This document shows positions 37,549-48,439 of a DNA stretch of 64,000 bases, in pieces. Origin of the DNA: Litoditis marina (taxonomy: Eukaryota; Nematoda; Chromadorea; Rhabditida; Rhabditidae); contig OZ038440.1 of NCBI GenBank assembly GCA_964036275.1, positions 1,302,001-1,366,000 on the forward strand, written 5' to 3'. The translations under genes and the position numbers were made by a program. Within the stretch, counting starts at the first letter, position 1, and the number at the start of each line of letters is the position of its first letter. The notes below the pieces were generated by a model that searched no databases, had not been told where the DNA came from, and saw nothing but the letters and a program-made list of their open reading frames with translations.

Positions 37549-39200
37549 TTTTGTTCTGTAAGAAAGATGTTTACTAATAACGAACAAATATTTCCGAGTC
37601 TGAATGTATACTGTTGTACATCTTAGTAACATCATTACTCTAGAGTTTTCATCAATCTGAGAATATCAACGCTGGAAATTTAACTTGGAAACTGAGCATC
37701 AAAGTATACCGTAAAACAACGGAACAGCAAAAACCTTTGAACGATATCTCTAAAAGATCGGCAGTTCCAAATGATGCAAATGTTCTCTGAAGCTCTGATG
37801 ATGTAATCAGAGACCACACACAAAAACTGAAAAAGTGCAGTACAGCAATGATACTCCGACGGAACAATTCGCCCCCAGGAAATGAACAACTATTTCGGGA
37901 ATGTAGATAGCAAGGTTTGTGATCCACAACTTGTTCAAAGTACACTACGGCTGCAGAATTTGCCAGTCAAATAAAGTTGCATACTCGCAAAAAGTTAGAA
38001 TGTTAATGAAAGCCGAACTAATACTATTTCTTCATTTTAGTGTAGAGATTGTTAGTTGGACCTAGTTCTCCAGTATTTGTGTTTTTAGTTCGAAACGGAA
38101 GTAGGAGAATTTTAAGACAAGGTTGAATAACCTACATTTTCTCTTCATAATCTACCCAATATGCGCATTTATTTTGCAACGCGTTTTTCATCGACTGTTA
38201 CAAGTTACTCGGAGCTGATGCGTATTTGCATTCAACATTGATACACTTCAACAGTTCTAGGTACAAGAGGTAAGGTTGAGCACTCACTTTAAGCCCCAAA
38301 TTGAGAGACGGTGGTTCGAATGTGCAAACGATATACATCGCTTAAGCATCTCGAGAAGCTGGAATGTCAACCGATACCCATTCTTTGCACTTTCTGAGCG
38401 TCTAGAGATGAGCGCACCCTAACCAGAGCTTGTGAAGGTCTCTCACTTGGTGGCTTTCACAATGTGAAACAAGTCTACAGAGCGCGATAGACATTTTTAG
38501 ATTCTCACGTGAGACAAGTCAGGTGACCATAGAACAAGAATAACTATCATAGCGTGAGAAAATTTCCATTCGGACTAGCAGAGCTCATTCGATCCGGTGA
38601 CCTTCTCACGCGCAACTTCGTGCAGATCACGTTTTCGTTCCATACTGTTTATTAAATAGAATGGTCACATGGACGTTAGATCAATGCTCCAATATAGGTA
38701 TTTTCGAAGAGGCCTACTAATGGAAATATTCGTGGTTCACGTTCACTTTTGATCGGAAATATAGGTGAAGTGTTCGTCCTAGATTATTTCACCTTTATAC
38801 ATCACCCAGTGGAACAAGTACAATGAATAGTACAGTACAAGTACAGAGGAAATGTCAGAATAAACTACTTCAAGTCCACCCTAACGTCTATATGATGTCG
38901 CCCGCAAGCTCTGAGGAGTATGTTTTCCAGCGACAAGATGACTTTATGCGTACTAGTCTTTGACAGTTCACAAGTTCTGGTGAGTATGTATGCCTGCTTT
39001 GCCTAGTTTTCCACAGAGTCGTTGCTCACTTTCACAATATTGAGCCAACCGCAAACCGAATGTAGAGTAATCGCTGATGACCAATATGTCTTACTCTGTA
39101 GTTTCACCCCGCTACATTACATTCACAGTACAAAAGCTAGAGTGGTTACGCTACGCTGATTGGACTGATCCTTCCTTCTATGGTTTGAATGTCAGGGAGA
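37549..39200. other. no gene recognised
   Basis: Upstream region of receptor F followed by non-coding sequence up to the minisatellite. No exon with splice support. Confidence 0.4.
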
Positions 39201-39219
39201 GGAAACCGAGTACGGTAGA

Positions 39220-42150
39220 AAATAGAGGTATAGTCCACGGACGAGCAATGGGGATGCGCTTTGGTACGGAACCTGGGGATTGGGGTGACGATACCAAAAA
39301 ACAAACCCGACGATTTTGAGGGCGGGAGAGACTATCGTACCAGAAACTGGGGTCAAATACAATATTTTCGGAGCGGAAGGGGTACGGATGTAGAAAAATA
39401 GGTCAGGGACGGTGATTGGGATGCGATGTGGTACAGAAAATGTGAATTGGGATATGTTACCAGAAACTGGCGATAAGGAACATGCATGGAGGGAAATGGG
39501 TCGGGAGCGGTACATGATGTGAGGTGTGGTAGGTAGCATGAGAATAGAGATACGGTACCAAAACTTGGATCGAACACAACACTTTTGGGTCGTGAGGGAC
39601 ACGCATGTAGGAAAATGGGTACGGTGTGGTACGGAACATGAGAATGTGGGCACAGTACCAAAAACTGGGATCAAACACAACAATTTTGGGGCGGGGAGGG
39701 CACGCACGTAGGTAGGGAAATGGGCCTGGGACGGGGAATGGGGATACGGTACCGAAAACTGAGATGAAACACAACAATTCTGGGGCGGGGCGGGCACGCA
39801 TGTAGGTAGGGAAATGGACCTGGGACGGGGAATGGGGACACGGTACCGAGAACTGAGATGAAACACAACAATTCTGGGGCGGGGCGGGCACGCATGTAGG
39901 TAGGGAAATGGACCTGGGCCGGGGAAGGGGGACACGGTACCGAGAACTGAAATCAAACACAACACAATTTTGAGGCGGGGCGGCCACGCATGTAGGTAGG
40001 GAAATGAACCTGGGACGGGGAATGGGGACACGGTACCGAAAACTGGGATAAAACACAACAATTTTGGGGCGGGGAGGGCACGCATGTAGGTAGGGAAATG
40101 GACCTGGGAATGGGGACACGGGACCGAGAACTGAAATCAAACACAACACAATTTTGAGGCGGGGCGGCCACGCATGTAGGTAGGGAAATGAACCTGGGAC
40201 GGGGAATGGGGACACGGTACCGAAAACTGGGATAAAACACAACAATTCTGGGGCGGGGCGGGCACGCATGTAGGTAGGGAAATGGACCTGGGAATGGGGA
40301 CACGGGACCGAGAACTGAAATCAAACACAACACAATTTTGAGGCGGGGCGGCCACGCATGTAGGTAGGGAAATGAACCTGGGACGGGGAATGGGGACACG
40401 GTACCGAAAACTGGGATAAAACACAACAATTCTGGGGCGGGGCGGGCACGCATGTAGGTAGGGAAATGGACCTGGGACGGGGAATGGGGACACGGTACCG
40501 AGAACTGAAATCAAACACAACACAATTTTGAGGCGGGGCGGCCACGCATGTAGGTAGGGAAATGAACCTGGGACGGGGAATGGGGACACGGTACCGAGAA
40601 CTGAAATCAAACACAACACAATTTTGAGGCGGGGCGGCCACGCATGTAGGTAGGGAAATGAACCTGGGACGGGGAATGGGGACACGGTACCGAAAACTGG
40701 GATAAAACACAACAATTTTGGGGCGGGGAGGGCACGCATGTAGGTAGGGAAATGGACCTGGGACGGGGAATGGGGATACGGTACCGAAAACTGAGATGAA
40801 ACACAACAATTCTGGGGCGGGGAGGGCACGCATGTAGGTAGGGAAATGGACCTGGGAATGGGGACACGGGACCGAGAACTGAAATCAAACACAACACAAT
40901 TTTGAGGCGGGGCGGCCACGCATGTAGGTAGGGAAATGAACCTGGGACGGGGAATGGGGACACGGTACCGAAAACTGGGATAAAACACAACAATTCTGGG
41001 GCGGGGCGGGCACGCATGTAGGTAGGGAAATGGACCTGGGACGGGGAATGGGGACACGGTACCGAGAACTGAAATCAAACACAACACAATTTTGAGACGG
41101 GGCGGCCACGCATGTAGGTAGGGAAATGAACCTGGGACGGGGAATGGGGACACGGTACCGAAAACTGGGATAAAACACAACAATTTTGGGGCGGGGAGGG
41201 CACGCATGTAGGTAGGGAAATGGACCTGGGACGGGGAATGGGGACACGGTACCGAAAACTGGGATAAAACACAACAATTTTGGGGCGGGGAGAGCACGCA
41301 TGTAGGTAGGGAAATGGACCTGGGACGGGGAATGGGGACACGGTACCGAAAACTGGGATAAAACACAACAATTTTGGGGCGGGGAGGGCACGCATGTAGG
41401 TAGGGAAATGGACCTGGGACGGGGAATGGGGACACGGTACCGAAAACTGGGATAAAACACAACAATTTTGGGGCGGGGAGGGCACGCATGTAGGTAGGGA
41501 AATGGACCTGGGACGGGGAATGGGGACACGGTACCGAAAACTGGGATAAAACACAACAATTTTGGGGCGGGGAGGGCACGCATGTAGGTAGGGAAATGGA
41601 CCTGGGACGGGGAATGGGGACACGGTACCGAAAACTGGGATAAAACACAACAATTTTGGGGCGGGGAGGGCACGCATGTAGGTAGGGAAATGGACCTGGG
41701 ACGGGGAATGGGGACACGGTACCGAAAACTGGGATAAAACACAACAATTTTGGGGCGGGGAGGGCACGCATGTAGGTAGGGAAATGGACCTGGGACGGGG
41801 AATGGGGACACGGTACCGAAAACTGGGATAAAACACAACAATTTTGGGGCGGGGAGGGCACGCATGTAGGTAGGGAAATGGACCTGGGACGGGGAATGGG
41901 GACACGGTACCGAAAACTGGGATAAAACACAACAATTTTGGGGCGGGGAGGGCACGCATGTAGGTAGGGAAATGGACCTGGGACGGGGAATGGGGACACG
42001 GTACCGAAAACTGGGATAAAACACAACAATTTTGGGGCGGGGAGGGCACGCATGTAGGTAGGGAAATGAACCTGGGACGGGGAATGGGGATACGGTACCG
42101 AAAACTTGGATAGAACACAAAAAAATTGGGGTAGGGCAGAGGTACAAGGG
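39220..42150. repeat. GC-rich minisatellite of 94/96-bp units
   Basis: About 30 tandem units. The core unit of 94 bp repeats from CGGTACCGAAAACTGGGATA through GCATGTAGGTAGGGAAATGG; units from about 41140 to 42080 are virtually identical. A 96-bp variant (GAGAACTGAAATC, CACAACACAATTTTGAGG) is interspersed between 39940 and 41100, giving a higher-order pattern. Units left of about 39660 are strongly diverged, so the array is homogenised at its right side and decayed at its left. The plus strand is rich in GGGG runs. No unit contains a stop codon in any minus-strand frame, which creates several long overlapping frames (up to 711 codons); these follow from the repeat and are not called as genes. 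Confidence 0.95.
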
Positions 42151-43042
42151 TAGCAAGCACAGAAGGAAAAGCGAAAAGCACACAAAATTAAACAATCACT
42201 ATCCGATATGGAACTTTTCTTCTTCCTCGAATGTTGCGAGATGTCCAGCGATCGCCAATAGACCTCCAACATCTGGAAACAGCATTCTCAGTAAAAAAAC
42301 TTATTCTACACGTAAAATTGAATGTGACATCAAAAACTAATTTCAATTATTGAGTTGACCAGAAAGTAGGAATATGGTCATTATCGAACGAGTTTCCACA
42401 AATAATTTCTAGTTTGAACATTGACCAGTATTTAAAAACAAAAAAGTTTCCAAACTTTTTAGTTGGATGCGGCTTATATGGAGAAAGCGTTCGATCCCAA
42501 TGCGACGTTAACATCCTTTGGAAAATCTAAATTAACAGTACGTTCACACATTGAACGCCAGGGCGGGCACGAAAACACAAAGTACACATATCGATTATAC
42601 TCTGCACTTTGGAATAAAACTCAATCTCAATCTCTAACTCAATCGAGCTCAATCGATAGGCATTGCTGGCCCGTCCCAGCATCCACTACCGAACCGAAGA
42701 TAACAAACTCGCATTGAAAACGAATCAAAACTCATAAACTCACGCCGAATGTTTTCGTCCTCCCTGTGAGCTTTGCTCGACTGAGCCTGGGTGAGTTGTG
42801 CTCTTCCGATCACCAGACCAACTTTTGCCGTCCATCAGATAAGCCGAACTGGAATACAGACACATTAAATAGTAGAAGATCCATTGTTTTATAAAGTCTA
42901 GTAAAATTGCTAACGCTTATTTATAACGACAAAACAATAGAATTGTTTTCGAAATGAAAAACGAAATTCCACACTTCCAGCCCAAGCTGGTAGGGCGGGC
43001 TGCGGTGATACCATCATACTCGAAGTCTCCAGTTGAAGGAAA

Positions 43043-43107
43043 GGAACGCTCGATCGATACGCATTCTTCGCACACAGATGCGAAGAATATGTATCGATCG
43101 AGCGTTC
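43043..43107. other. long perfect-like hairpin
   Basis: GAACGCTCGATCGATACGCA at 43043 pairs with its inverse ending at 43107; the stem is 29 bp with two mismatched positions and a loop of about 7 bases (CACAGA region). This is the size of a small-RNA precursor or a minimal fold-back. No flanking element ends are visible. Confidence 0.6.
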
Positions 43108-43978
43108 GTTCGTAACTGATAGCAAAACGCGAACCAGAGAATCATAACACAGCAAATCAACCAAAATTCCATCACTGACCGTAACTACATGTTTCGCTCT
43201 TCTTGTTAACTGACTCTCCATTCCAACAACCAGAAAGCAGTTAGGCGAACTGGAATTAAACATCCATTTGATAGCCTTTGGACTATAATACGGTGGAGCA
43301 CACTATTGTGCAAAAGGTTGTTGCCGAGGGAAACACTATGATTTACGGGGGTCTGAAATTTGCTGTGCAAAATCTTGAATATACTTGAATATATTCCTCA
43401 CTAACGCGAACCGTTGCACAATTACGTTTTTCGACATTCTACGTATTCAGAGTACTGTATTGAAAATACTGGTTCCACGATATCACTCGAATACATACTA
43501 TAATGAGTTTAATATAGTTGTAATATTATATTATTAATATAACGTGTATAATATTTCATGCTCCATTGATAATGTTACTGTACGTATTGCATTATGGGTC
43601 TCGCCGCGCAGGCAATTCTCATTCACAGTCCTTTAAAGTTTGCATCATAATTCGGGAATCTCGGCTGTTCTTTGTGTTTCATGTAATGTAGAGTAGAGTG
43701 TAGCTTGTTTTTCTCTATTTTAATGTCTGTAACTCGCGCATATATTATTTTATTTTAATAAAGTCTAATCAAAAGCGTTTTCGTGCATAACACTTAGTGG
43801 CTTTCCACTAATTATTTCTATTCTATCATCGATTTTGTTATTTACACAAACTTCTGTTTGTAACAATATAGTTAGTTAGTTTCGTTTGCAAACAAATGAT
43901 GCAGAAGTGTATACCTGTGTCACGAATCCCGAAGCGACTGATGAAGATCCCGTGTGGCCACATTCTCTTCTTCTCGGG

Positions 43979-44036
43979 TTTCGAACCAGAACTGCAAACG
44001 CGGCAGGCGAACCATCTACCACTGCACCACTTTTCT
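43979..44036 (-). pseudogene. tRNA-Gly-like relic
   Basis: On the minus strand the sequence reads GTGCAGTGGTAGATGGTTCG, then GCCTGCCGCG, then GGTTCGAAACCCGA. This matches tRNA-Gly(GCC) box A, anticodon arm and box B, but the acceptor stem is missing or diverged. Likely a tRNA-derived repeat rather than a working gene. Confidence 0.5.
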
Positions 44037-44949
44037 ACTCTGCCTTCAAGATTCGCAGACTTTCGCTAATATTTATTTTCTCGCGGAGGTGGGAAACTGA
44101 AAAGTAGTACTTCATATTGTTGCATCGATGCAGAAATAGTATATAAATAGGAGAAAGTTATTGCAATTTATACATGAAATTTTTTATCAACAGTTGGGTA
44201 ATTAATCAATACATGCTCAACTTTTTTGAAATACGTTCTCGAAACTGAACCAAAACACAACACGATCAACTACAAAAGAACAGCAAAACAGAAAATAATG
44301 GAGGGTTCTAGCAATATTTCTGAATGATGAGTGAGAACGGAATGTGCCAGATGTTCTAACTCCTTTGCAACATTTAAATGTCATCAGGGTATTCAAACTA
44401 AAGATTCATTATCGTCAAACTATTGGTTTAAAACTTATTGCCGAACAGAATATGAAATTACCTTAACCTAATTTGATTTGCCAGAAGTGAGCACGTAGAA
44501 GGCTTCATTTCCGACTAATCTCTAGTTGTACCATCCAATATCTGAAATTGAAACCATTCAAATTCACATTAAACTGTCTCATACTGCAGGCTTTGTTCTA
44601 AATCGAATATGTGCCAAAAATGAAAACTCAGAAAATCAGACATCAGAATAAGAAAGAAAGCAGAAAGCAGAGAGAATGAGTACATAATTCATCGAATGGT
44701 TTGACAAAGTTGGCGATCGGCTAAACTTCTTCATTCGTCAACGAAAGAAAACGATTATTCGAACCATTCACCTACTATCTGATATACTAACGAATTGGAT
44801 AGTTTCAATCAAACATTGCCACTTTTTAGAAAATTAAGCAGATTGTGTTTGTAGTTTGATTAGTGCCGAAACAAACACATTAACTCACCGCAACTTATTG
44901 CCTCAACCTTTCCCACCAAAGAGTCTAGTTCGATCTGGATTGCCGATAT

Positions 44950-45190
44950 GGTTTGAGCCAAGGGTAGCGGACAGGGCCTATTAACCATTAGCCCGACCAA
45001 AGGTATGGAACGGGTGGTGTCTTATCCCGAGTCTCACCCCATAAAATGGGACAACGCCCCAGAATACAGGGCCCATACCCCAGAGCGGTACGGTCTGAGG
45101 GCGAGGGTTCCCCTACCGTCGCAAACTCTGGTGCAATCCTTCACATTTCAAACTCTCTGGGTGGTACAAGGCGGTACTTCATGGAACTTT
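44950..45190. repeat. diverged dispersed repeat, copy 1
   Basis: Blocks such as GACCAAAGGTATGGAACGGGT and CTCTGGTGCAATC correspond to about 46675-46860 (GACCAAAATGGTATGGCAACG, CTGGTGCAAACTC). GC content is higher than the surroundings. Nature unknown. Confidence 0.4.
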
Positions 45191-45612
45191 CCGGGAACAG
45201 AAACTGGGAAACTTCGGAAAATCTGGAAATTACATATCAAAGTACAAAAAATTAATTAGATAACAAATTCACAATATAAACTACTAGAGAACCTTAGCGA
45301 TACTTCAACATGCTGTCTGAGAACGATTTGTATTATCAAGAAACCGAGCTTTTCGATGATTTTAAAGAAATCGAAATCATGGAAATATTGAAATACTCAT
45401 ACCAATTCTTATTTCAAACCCTGTTCATAGGTAGTGAAGAGTACCAAACACAATGATTTGTAGTTTGCTGTCAGTTGTACTAAACGAATTCGATAGAAGA
45501 ACACAAGAAAAGAAGCAGAAATCGAGCATGAAAACCAAAGCCAACCTCCTTGCAGCCGTGTAGACGAACGTTTGGTCTCTGAATGAAGTTTTCGGCCAGC
45601 CGGCGACTCACG

Positions 45613-46658
45613 TTAAACAGGTAAAACGTGAACAACGTCTGGAATGCTAATTGAGTTGAAGGGAACAAAGAAACTGTCCGAAGTTTGGTTCTTCGTTTCT
45701 ATTTCGACTACCAGAGTAGCTTTCTCAGCAATTCGGAGATACTGAAAACATTTAACATGTAATTGTTGATAGAAGTTGAACAGAAATGAAAAAGTTTATA
45801 AACTGATTCATTTTTACGCATATCAGACAAAAAGCTGTTGGACAAAATCAGAACAACTTAGGTCGCCGCTTTTCAAACAGGAAATACACTCTTTCAATGA
45901 GAAAATTGAATTATGAACCCCCCCCCCCCCTCCCCCCCCCCACTGCAGTTGGGTCCCCGCGCCACCAAGGTCCGGTCCGGTCCGCGTAAGTAATATCATC
46001 CCCCCTCCCATTTTGTATTTTAGGGGGTCATTGTTCAATGTAAAAGTTGTACAAACCTCCCTCCCCATATAGCAACGTACGCAATGGAGAAGCGGGTGAT
46101 ACTGTACATATGACTTTCTGCTGTGTGTGGAGAAAACAAACCAAAATACAAAGAGTGGTAGTTATAGGCTCGATACACCAGAAGCTTAGGTGACATTTCA
46201 AAACCAATCAACCGAACTCTTCTAAGATATAGAAAATAAATCGAAACGAAACATTTACGTGTCTAACTTTTCAAATTCTTTGTGAAAATAAAAAGTACCT
46301 GAAGAAGATTCGACGTCAAAATGGGCACAGGCTTGTACATGAGGATGGTCATAGTTTTTGCTATCGGTATACTTCTTGCAGCAAAATTTCATCCACAGAA
46401 CTTCTTGTACATGTTCGCATGCTGAAAAATACAAAAATCAATCAGTCGACATACAAGAGGAATGAGTTACACGACAGTTGACTACAAGCGGTAAAAGAGC
46501 AGAAACAATGATGTCAGTGAGACATTTCGATAAAAATCATTAACAGGGCAGCAAGAAGCGGACAATAAAACACTTCTAAAAGAACCATCGGTTGGAATAC
46601 AAAAAAGTTACCTTTCAGTGTGCAGCTCCCTTTTCTGTGATTGTTACAATCCAGCTTG
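45613..46658 (-). CDS. unidentified cysteine-rich protein (5' incomplete)
   Basis: Four exons join in phase: 46612-46658, 46299-46421, 46077-46120 and 45613-45741, ending TAA. They encode about 112 residues. The second exon is the most convincing: CEHVQEVLWMKFCCKKYTDS followed by KNYDHPHVQACAHFDVESSS, between TTTTTCAG and GTACTT. The first adds DCNNHRKGSCTLK. The last reads YLRIAEKATLVVEIETKNQT and ends PDVVHVLPV. Six cysteines lie in the first two exons, suggesting a disulfide-bonded extracellular domain (inference). The 44-base third exon has weak sites and may be wrong. The visible 5' end abuts a dispersed repeat, so the real start is further upstream or lost. No family recognised. Confidence 0.4.
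45919..45942. repeat. poly-C tract
   Basis: Two C-runs separated by a single T, within a cytosine-rich patch. Length is probably variable and error-prone in assembly. Confidence 0.8.
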
Positions 46659-46674
46659 CTGATATGGGATCGAG

Positions 46675-46860
46675 AAATGGGTAGGGTGCTGAGCCATGGC
46701 TAACCAACAACCGACCAAAATGGTATGGCAACGGGTAGAGCGCTTTCCCAAGTCCCTTTCCCATATCCCATTGAGGGACCAATCACGGACCGAGGTCAGG
46801 CAGTCTCATGGCCACTCGCTGGTGCAAACTCTCATGAGAACGATCTCGTCGGTATTCGGA
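46675..46860. repeat. diverged dispersed repeat, copy 2
   Basis: Related to 44950-45190, same orientation. It lies immediately upstream of the first visible exon of the cysteine-rich minus-strand gene. Confidence 0.4.
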
Positions 46861-48439
46861 TTTGCGAATGACAGAGGAAATACTCGTAGAATCAATCCGA
46901 ATTGCACGAGTTCTGAAAACAAAACAATAAAAGAGAGGTTATGGTTCTAAATTTTAAATAGGTTACAGGTAAGTAGGCGTAACTCTCTTCACACTCCACA
47001 GAAACGCAACCAAAACTATATTTATTAATAAAGAGCTATGTTGTAGTTTTTATTATGATTGTCTTACAAAATTCATGAAGTGTATGCACAATACAAATAG
47101 CAAATTTACACTGTACACATAACAATAATTTAAAGACGAAATTTTGCTACAGAACATCATCTAGTTTCAACAAAATATGTCCTTAACTGTACTTACTATA
47201 ATTTTATAGAACAAGACATAACACAATTAAAAAAATCCAAAGATCATTTGTAGAAAATTTACAAAGAGCAATTTATGAGCAACCTTTCAGTGGAACGAAA
47301 ATGATTGTAAATGCAATTACTAGACACGGGTGGCGTTTTACGACTCACGTGAACATGTTAACAACGGCTGTATGCTAATGAGGCATTTAAATGAGCATGC
47401 AGAAACATCTAGCACAAGAAATCGTGCAATTGAAAGCGGCACAATAAAAGTTATTTAGAAAACTCAATGCCTCTTCTAGAGTCCGAACTGTTTATATTTC
47501 ATATTATTGTGTACAACACGTGGAAACGATAACTGTAAGGGTAAACACTGAACATTTTGAGTTGAAAGCTTTGCTATGAATTTCATTGACGGGTTTTCAT
47601 AGTTAATGTTTACTCATTTCGAGATAGCCGTGATCATCTGCAGTAGTAGAATATGGTGAAGTTGGAACTTCCCTGTTTCTGAGCACTAAGAGCTTCCCAG
47701 AAACATTGAGACGTGGCGATTTTTTACGCTTTTCATACTCAATACTTGTAGACCACTTTAGTTCCAATAAAACATCTAGAACAAATGTGAACCATTAAAT
47801 GTGAAAGTCCAAGCGTAATTCCTTCTTCTTGTTGTAGTAGTGATAAGCTGCATGATGGTGAACTCTGTTTTAGGGAAACCTTCGACATCCAACTGAATTA
47901 CAGGTGTAGGTGAAGCCCATTCCATTCCGAAAAACAACCAATATCTGCGTTTCCGTAACTTTTTCAATTAAGGTTGACAACATACAAATGTTTTTGTTCG
48001 AAGAAGAATTCATTGTATTCAGTTTTTGTATTCCCTTTTCCTGTAGAGTGAAATGTGATGTTTTGTGCACCGTTCGAAGATCGGTGACGTGATTCACCTT
48101 TGTGTGTTGAACTATTTATCAGGACTCAATCAGTGAGGGGAGGTAAATGAAGGTTGATGACCATGCAAAGATTTCTTCCGAGAAATAGCTACAACAATCG
48201 ATTAGCGAGGAAATGAGCATAGATCCCTAGGTGTTTAGTATAGACTTACTATCCAACTTTAGATTAACATAATCGTAGGTGAACAGAATGTAGTTTAGCT
48301 ACAACATCACAGCAGTTGTCAAACAAACAACAGATACTACTTGAAATAAATATGTGCATTTCGCTACAAATTATGCACCCAAGTAACAAAATCAATTGTG
48401 CGAAATAAAGAAAAAGTTTCAATTCTAAGTTTCATGTAG
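46861..48439. other. mostly non-coding; one possible terminal exon
   Basis: A minus-strand frame at 47776-47944 follows a GCAG acceptor and reads YWLFFGMEWASPTPVIQLDV and on through a TTTTRRRNYAW segment to a stop. It looks coding, but no upstream exon could be joined, so it is mentioned here and not called separately. Confidence 0.3.

Larger units (their letters stand above)
42151..45612. other. gene-poor stretch with repeats
   Basis: No firm gene. It contains a strong hairpin (43043-43107), two related segments near 42835-42870 and 43225-43260 (each ending CGAACTGGAAT), a tRNA-like relic (43979-44036) and a dispersed repeat (44950-45190). Confidence 0.4.

Noticed and set aside
39220..42150. 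CRISPR-like direct repeats
   Set aside because: Whole 94/96-bp units repeat without unique spacers; this is a eukaryotic minisatellite.
40137..42272. 711-codon minus-strand open frame and its overlapping 436- and 368-codon frames
   Set aside because: They lie almost wholly in the tandem repeat and arise because no repeat unit contains a stop in any minus frame. All three frames are equally open and there is no splice or family evidence.
42763..42852. Exon-like minus-strand sequence after TATTCCAG with a GTGAGT donor
   Set aside because: The frame with good coding character contains a stop just after the acceptor, and a related segment at 43225 suggests a repeat rather than a gene.
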